Below, in pieces: positions 60,897 to 64,000 of a stretch of DNA of 64,000 nt. Position 1 is the first letter of the stretch. Each line of letters opens with the position of its first letter. The position numbers and the translations under genes are program-made. Source of the stretch: Faecalibacterium sp. Lineage in GTDB: Bacteria > Bacillota > Clostridia > Oscillospirales > Ruminococcaceae. The notes beneath the pieces are model-generated. The model worked only from the letters and a program-made list of their open reading frames with translations. It ran no database searches and was not told where the DNA came from. The stretch is taken from contig JARHYC010000006.1 in the NCBI GenBank assembly GCA_029264955.1, positions 1 to 64,000 of the forward strand, in the 5' to 3' direction.

Positions 60897-61580
60897 TCAA
60901 AAAATTCCCATCAAAATGCATCCGACAGTATTGATTGCTGCATTTGCGCAAAAGTGCAGCATCCAGGATGCCCAGATGCTTTCGCTGCGCCAGTCCAGCG
61001 CATTAAATAGACATCCGCCCACAAATAAGCCCAACAAAGCCAGTGCAAACAAAACCGGACTAAACCAGCCCACCGTCATACCCACATGGTATAGTGCAAA
61101 GGCAAGTGCACTGATACAGCATGCCACACCGGTTTTCAGATAACGCCGCAATGTCAAAAATGCAAATCCACGAAAGAACAATTCTTCCAGCAGCGAATTG
61201 ACAATCGCGATATATGTACCCACATACAAAAAATTTCCGGCATGGACACCCTCACCCGCAGCAAGCTGTGTTGTAATGGTGGAAAAATCATAAAAAGGCC
61301 GCAGTACAAAATACGCGCCCACAATCAAAACATATACGCCCACACCTAACAGCATTGCCTGAAACCATGCACGCTTACCGGAGCGAAAAATCAAGCACAA
61401 TTCATCTGGTGCAAAACGATAGTAGCCCACCAACGGAACCAGTAAAAACAGTACCAGTTTGATGGCCGCTTTCACGGGATAAACAGGATTTAGGATCCCA
61501 TCTACCAAACTCATCACCAGCGCACAAAAACAAACGATGCACAAAATACAGTTTCTACGCATTGATTTTTCCATTTCCAT
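60897..61580 (-). CDS. CPBP-family intramembrane metalloprotease
   Basis: A 227-residue protein with about seven helices and the CPBP (Abi/Rce1-like) motifs: EELFFRG (about residues 132-138), FALYHVG (about 161-167) and a C-terminal HFCANAA. These supply the Glu and His of an intramembrane metal site. Bacterial members include bacteriocin immunity and processing proteins, but most are unassigned. AAAGGGGGGC precedes the ATG at 61580. Monocistronic by layout. Confidence 0.85.
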   Translation of the reverse strand: MEMEKSMRRNCILCIVCFCALVMSLVDGILNPVYPVKAAIKLVLFLLVPLVGYYRFAPDELCLIFRSGKRAWFQAMLLGVGVYVLIVGAYFVLRPFYDFSTITTQLAAGEGVHAGNFLYVGTYIAIVNSLLEELFFRGFAFLTLRRYLKTGVACCISALAFALYHVGMTVGWFSPVLFALALLGLFVGGCLFNALDWRSESIWASWMLHFCANAAINTVGCILMGIF

Positions 61581-61603
61581 GTGCCCCCCTTTCCTTCATT
61601 TTC

Positions 61604-61632
61604 ATTGTAACCGGCGGCATTTTTCCTGTCAA
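61604..61632 (-). promoter_or_regulatory. Promoter of the CPBP gene
   Basis: TTGACA at 61627-61632 and TACAAT at 61604-61609 with a 17-base spacer, minus strand. Confidence 0.8.
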
Positions 61633-61689
61633 CTTTCTCTCTTTCGCATTAAACCATCATTAAGGTATAAGTTATCAGAAAATCCGCAT

Positions 61690-62166
61690 TTAGATTTCTT
61701 TCTTCTGTCTCCAACACAGCAAACACGCCCACACAGTTACCCCGCCCAACAGCAGCAAACCCAGCGGTGTTTGCATACACAACGCAATCCGCCCCATGCA
61801 CGGCAAATGGAATTCCACCCGTCCCACTACCTGCCCAAAAGAAACCACTGCATCCGCGATTGTGTTGGCATCTCCTTTGGTAATCAATGTCTGGTTTTCC
61901 ATATCCGTTCCAATCACACGGTGTGTCACCAACACATCGCTGTCTGCTAACCGATAGGTACACACATCCCCAAGGCAAAGGTTCTCCGGCTTTATATCTC
62001 TGACATATACCATACTGCCTGTCGGAATTTCCGGTGCCATACTGCCACTGATGACTGCCAGTTCCCGCAAACCAAACAGCTTTGGTAAAAATAGCATTCC
62101 GGCTGCCGCCAGCAAAATTCCTGTCAATATCACGGTTACGATCTGTCTGTTTTTTTCTGTACACAT
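61690..62166 (-). CDS. SipW-like signal peptidase I
   Basis: A 158-residue membrane peptidase of the ER/SipW type. Helix 1 (about 12-31) is followed by the nucleophile motif ISGSMAPEI; the general base is His in LVTHRVIG rather than the Lys of ordinary bacterial SipS, and ITKGDANTIAD follows. A second helix (about 130-150) ends the protein. SipW processes TasA and camelysin-type spore or matrix proteins; none is encoded nearby in this window. The ATG at 62166 with AGAGGA is preferred over a GTG at 62250 that lacks a ribosome site. Confidence 0.87.
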   Translation of the reverse strand: MCTEKNRQIVTVILTGILLAAAGMLFLPKLFGLRELAVISGSMAPEIPTGSMVYVRDIKPENLCLGDVCTYRLADSDVLVTHRVIGTDMENQTLITKGDANTIADAVVSFGQVVGRVEFHLPCMGRIALCMQTPLGLLLLGGVTVWACLLCWRQKKEI

Positions 62167-62449
62167 ATGCGTCCTCTTTTCTCCCCACACTTTTTCCGAA
62201 AAGGATTTTATAGCTCCTTTTTCCTTTTGCCAATCTCTATGTTTTTCCACTTATTTTTAGACTCACTTTGTTTAAGATCTATCCTCTGTCATCCTTAACA
62301 AGTTGTTCCACAAATTTCGGCAATTTCCCGATTCTTCGCTATAAAAGTATGACTTTACGGTAATGAATTCTCCGAATTTTCACAATTTCTTTGTTTATTC
62401 TTAACGATTTCATCCTGTACCCTTTTCTCCTTTTCATAAACTTTTGTCA

Positions 62450-62478
62450 TTGTGGGCTGTCCACTTTTCCGATAGAAT
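62450..62478 (+). promoter_or_regulatory. Promoter of the NCS2 permease gene
   Basis: TTGTGG at 62450-62455 and TAGAAT at 62473-62478 with a 17-base spacer. The 386-base divergent intergenic stretch 62167-62552 holds this and presumably the SipW-like promoter; no purine riboswitch core was found. Confidence 0.55.
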
Positions 62479-62552
62479 ATAAATGGCCGGTCAATCCGGT
62501 TGTTTTTGTTTTCGGAAATTCGAAAAGAAGAAAGAGAAAGGAATCAAAAAAC

Positions 62553-63947
62553 ATGGAGAAACTTTTCAAACTCAAGGAGCACGGCACCGACGTAAGAACT
62601 GAAATTTCTGCCGGCATTACCACCTTTATGACCATGGCTTACATCCTGGTCGTCAACGCTGGTATGCTGTCCGAAACTGGCAGTGTCAGCTATGGTGCAA
62701 TGTACATTTCCACCGCACTTTCCGCTGTCGTTGGCACTCTGCTAATGGCTTTCCTGGCAAACCTGCCTTTGGGTCTTGCTTCCGGCATGGGCCTGAATGC
62801 ATTCTTTGTCTACACGGTCTGCTTCACCTACGGCTTCACCTATGCAAACGCACTGGTGTTTGTCCTGATGGACGGCATTATCTTCATCGTTCTGTCCGTT
62901 ACCGGCCTGCGCAAGGCTATTTTCGAGGCAATTCCTGACTGTGTCCGTAAAGCAATCCCCGCTGGTATCGGTCTGTTCATTGCTTTCATCGGTATGCAGA
63001 ACTCCGGTCTGGTCATTCCCAGCCCCGCTACCGGCGTTACCATGGCAAGCATGAACCTGCTGGGTGACGCAACCTGGGCATCTATCATGCCTCTGTTCGT
63101 TTTCCTGTGCGGCGTAATGCTGATTGCTATCATGAGCAAGCGCAATGTGAAGGGTGCTATTATCTGGGGTATCCTGGGCAGCACTGTTCTGTACTATGTG
63201 TTTGGTTTGACCATTCCCGGCTTCTACGATGGCTTCTTCAGCTCCATGAGCCTGAACCCCATTGCTGCTTTCGGTGAGTTCTTCGACCAAGCTTTCCTGA
63301 CCGTTTTCCGTGAGGGCTTTGACTTCAGCACTTACCTGGCATCTCACAGCTCCGCAAGCCTGGTTCTGAACTTCTGCACCACCGCTTTGGCTTTCTGCCT
63401 GGTTGATATGTTCGACACCATGGGCACCCTGTACGGAGCTTGCGCTCGCGGCGATATGCTGACCGAGAAGGGTGAAGTTCCCAACATGAATCAGGCTATG
63501 CTGGCTGACGCTATTGCAACCTGCACTGGTGCTGTCTGCGGCACTTCGACCGTTACCACCTTCGTTGAATCCAGCGCAGGCGTTGGCGAAGGCGGTCGTA
63601 CCGGTATGACCAGTCTAGTTGTTGCTGGCTGCTTTGCAATCGCTCTGTTCCTGAGCCCTGTTGCTATGCTGGTTCCCGGCTGCGCAGCAGCTGCTGCTCT
63701 GGTTTACGTGGGTATCCTGATGATTTCCTGCGTGCGTGAAATCAACTGGACCGACCCCGCCGTATCTGTTCCTGCTTTCATGACCATGGGCATGATGGTT
63801 TACACCTACTCCATCAGCTACGGTATTGCTTTCGGTGTTCTGAGCAGCCTGCTGATCAACCTGTTCACCGGCAAGGCTAAGGATATCAAGATCGGTACTT
63901 GGGTAATCGGTGTGTTGTTCCTTGCAATGTTCCTGCTGACCCACTAA
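62553..63947 (+). CDS. NCS2-family purine (adenine/guanine/hypoxanthine) permease
   Basis: A 464-residue transporter of the AzgA/GhxP branch with about 13 helices. Hallmarks are GITTFMTMAYILVVNAGML near the N-terminus, PLGLASGMGLNAFFVYTV, FVDMFDTMGT-like LVDMFDTMGTL (about residues 283-293) and VCGTSTVTTFVESSAGVGEGGRTG (read in two parts). It should import nucleobases by proton symport. The ATG at 62553 has AAAGGAA; an in-frame extension to 62391 crosses the promoter. Strong codon bias. Confidence 0.93.
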   Translation: MEKLFKLKEHGTDVRTEISAGITTFMTMAYILVVNAGMLSETGSVSYGAMYISTALSAVVGTLLMAFLANLPLGLASGMGLNAFFVYTVCFTYGFTYANALVFVLMDGIIFIVLSVTGLRKAIFEAIPDCVRKAIPAGIGLFIAFIGMQNSGLVIPSPATGVTMASMNLLGDATWASIMPLFVFLCGVMLIAIMSKRNVKGAIIWGILGSTVLYYVFGLTIPGFYDGFFSSMSLNPIAAFGEFFDQAFLTVFREGFDFSTYLASHSSASLVLNFCTTALAFCLVDMFDTMGTLYGACARGDMLTEKGEVPNMNQAMLADAIATCTGAVCGTSTVTTFVESSAGVGEGGRTGMTSLVVAGCFAIALFLSPVAMLVPGCAAAAALVYVGILMISCVREINWTDPAVSVPAFMTMGMMVYTYSISYGIAFGVLSSLLINLFTGKAKDIKIGTWVIGVLFLAMFLLTH

Positions 63948-63968
63948 TCTTCTCTTTTCGAATGATAG

Positions 63969-63997
63969 GCTCCCGCCTTTGGGCGGGGGCTTTTTTA
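63969..63997 (+). terminator. Terminator after the purine permease gene
   Basis: Stem GCTCCCGCC/GGCGGGGGC (63969-63990) followed by TTTTTTATG. Confidence 0.9.
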
Positions 63998-64000
63998 TGT

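Noticed and set aside
62251-62552. Possible purine riboswitch ahead of the purine permease
   Set aside because: The conserved TATA...CTACC...CCGTAAA core is not found in the leader.

Overview
The window looks like chromosomal DNA of an anaerobic, low-oxygen-tolerance Clostridia bacterium, probably a gut Oscillospirales/Ruminococcaceae-type organism. This placement is my inference from gene content. It rests on a spoIIA sporulation operon, a T-box ahead of valS, DUF3793 and FeoA-type iron genes, rubrerythrin and ferritin, an alpha2-type glycyl-tRNA synthetase, a type A RNase P RNA and near-consensus SigA promoters. Most genes lie on the minus strand; a few highly expressed-looking genes (GH3 enzyme, mrp, gdhA, purine permease) are on the plus strand.

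Layout. 1-310: tandem consensus promoters and leader of an rRNA operon that runs off the left edge. 310-1813: sigF-spoIIAB-spoIIAA. 2027-6894: valS with its Val T-box leader, then a VanZ-like gene and a FolC/Mur-ligase relative. 6941-8293: a small lipoprotein, a possible broken micro-ORF and an AIM24-family protein. 8386-13901: an iron-regulated block with a promoter carrying two matching DtxR-type operators, driving a FeoA-like protein and then DUF3793, a DtxR-family repressor, a heterodimeric exporter-fold ABC pair, a YgbA/NosP-like cysteine protein and a DUF454 membrane protein in overlapping reading frames. 14050-16907: a small membrane protein, a decayed gene and a GH3 glycosidase. 16990-22766: TlpA/CcdA, ferritin, rubrerythrin, and a NifX/MinD-ferredoxin cluster headed by a DUF134-NifX fusion. 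22793-27320: glyS, tRNA-Leu, mrp, gdhA. 27347-28981: a PASTA protein whose kinase domain lacks the catalytic residues. 29137-35592: nucleoside ABC importer, BMP lipoprotein, cdd and deoD. 35665-39162: LysM/G5/M23 peptidase, RluA-type pseudouridine synthase and rnpB. 39168-51501: the dcw cluster (mraZ, rsmH, ftsL, PASTA-PBP, murF, mraY-like, ftsW, murG, ftsQ, murE) with no murD and a mraY that has lost most of its catalytic motifs. 51559-59121: coiled-coil protein, rsmD, uvrC, ptsH, and the ylxM-ffh-rpsP-khpA-rimM-trmD operon. 59254-63997: SLT-type transglycosylase, tRNA-Gln, CPBP protease, SipW-like signal peptidase and an NCS2 purine permease.

How the parts fit. Three themes recur: iron and Fe-S handling under redox stress (8-13 kb and 17-26 kb), nucleoside/purine uptake and salvage (29-35 kb and 62.5-64 kb), and envelope construction/cell division (35-52 kb and 59-60 kb). 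The items most worth following up are the DtxR-controlled ABC operon, the catalytically degenerate MraY in the only wall cluster seen here, the pseudokinase with PASTA repeats, and the DUF134-NifX/MinD-ferredoxin cluster.
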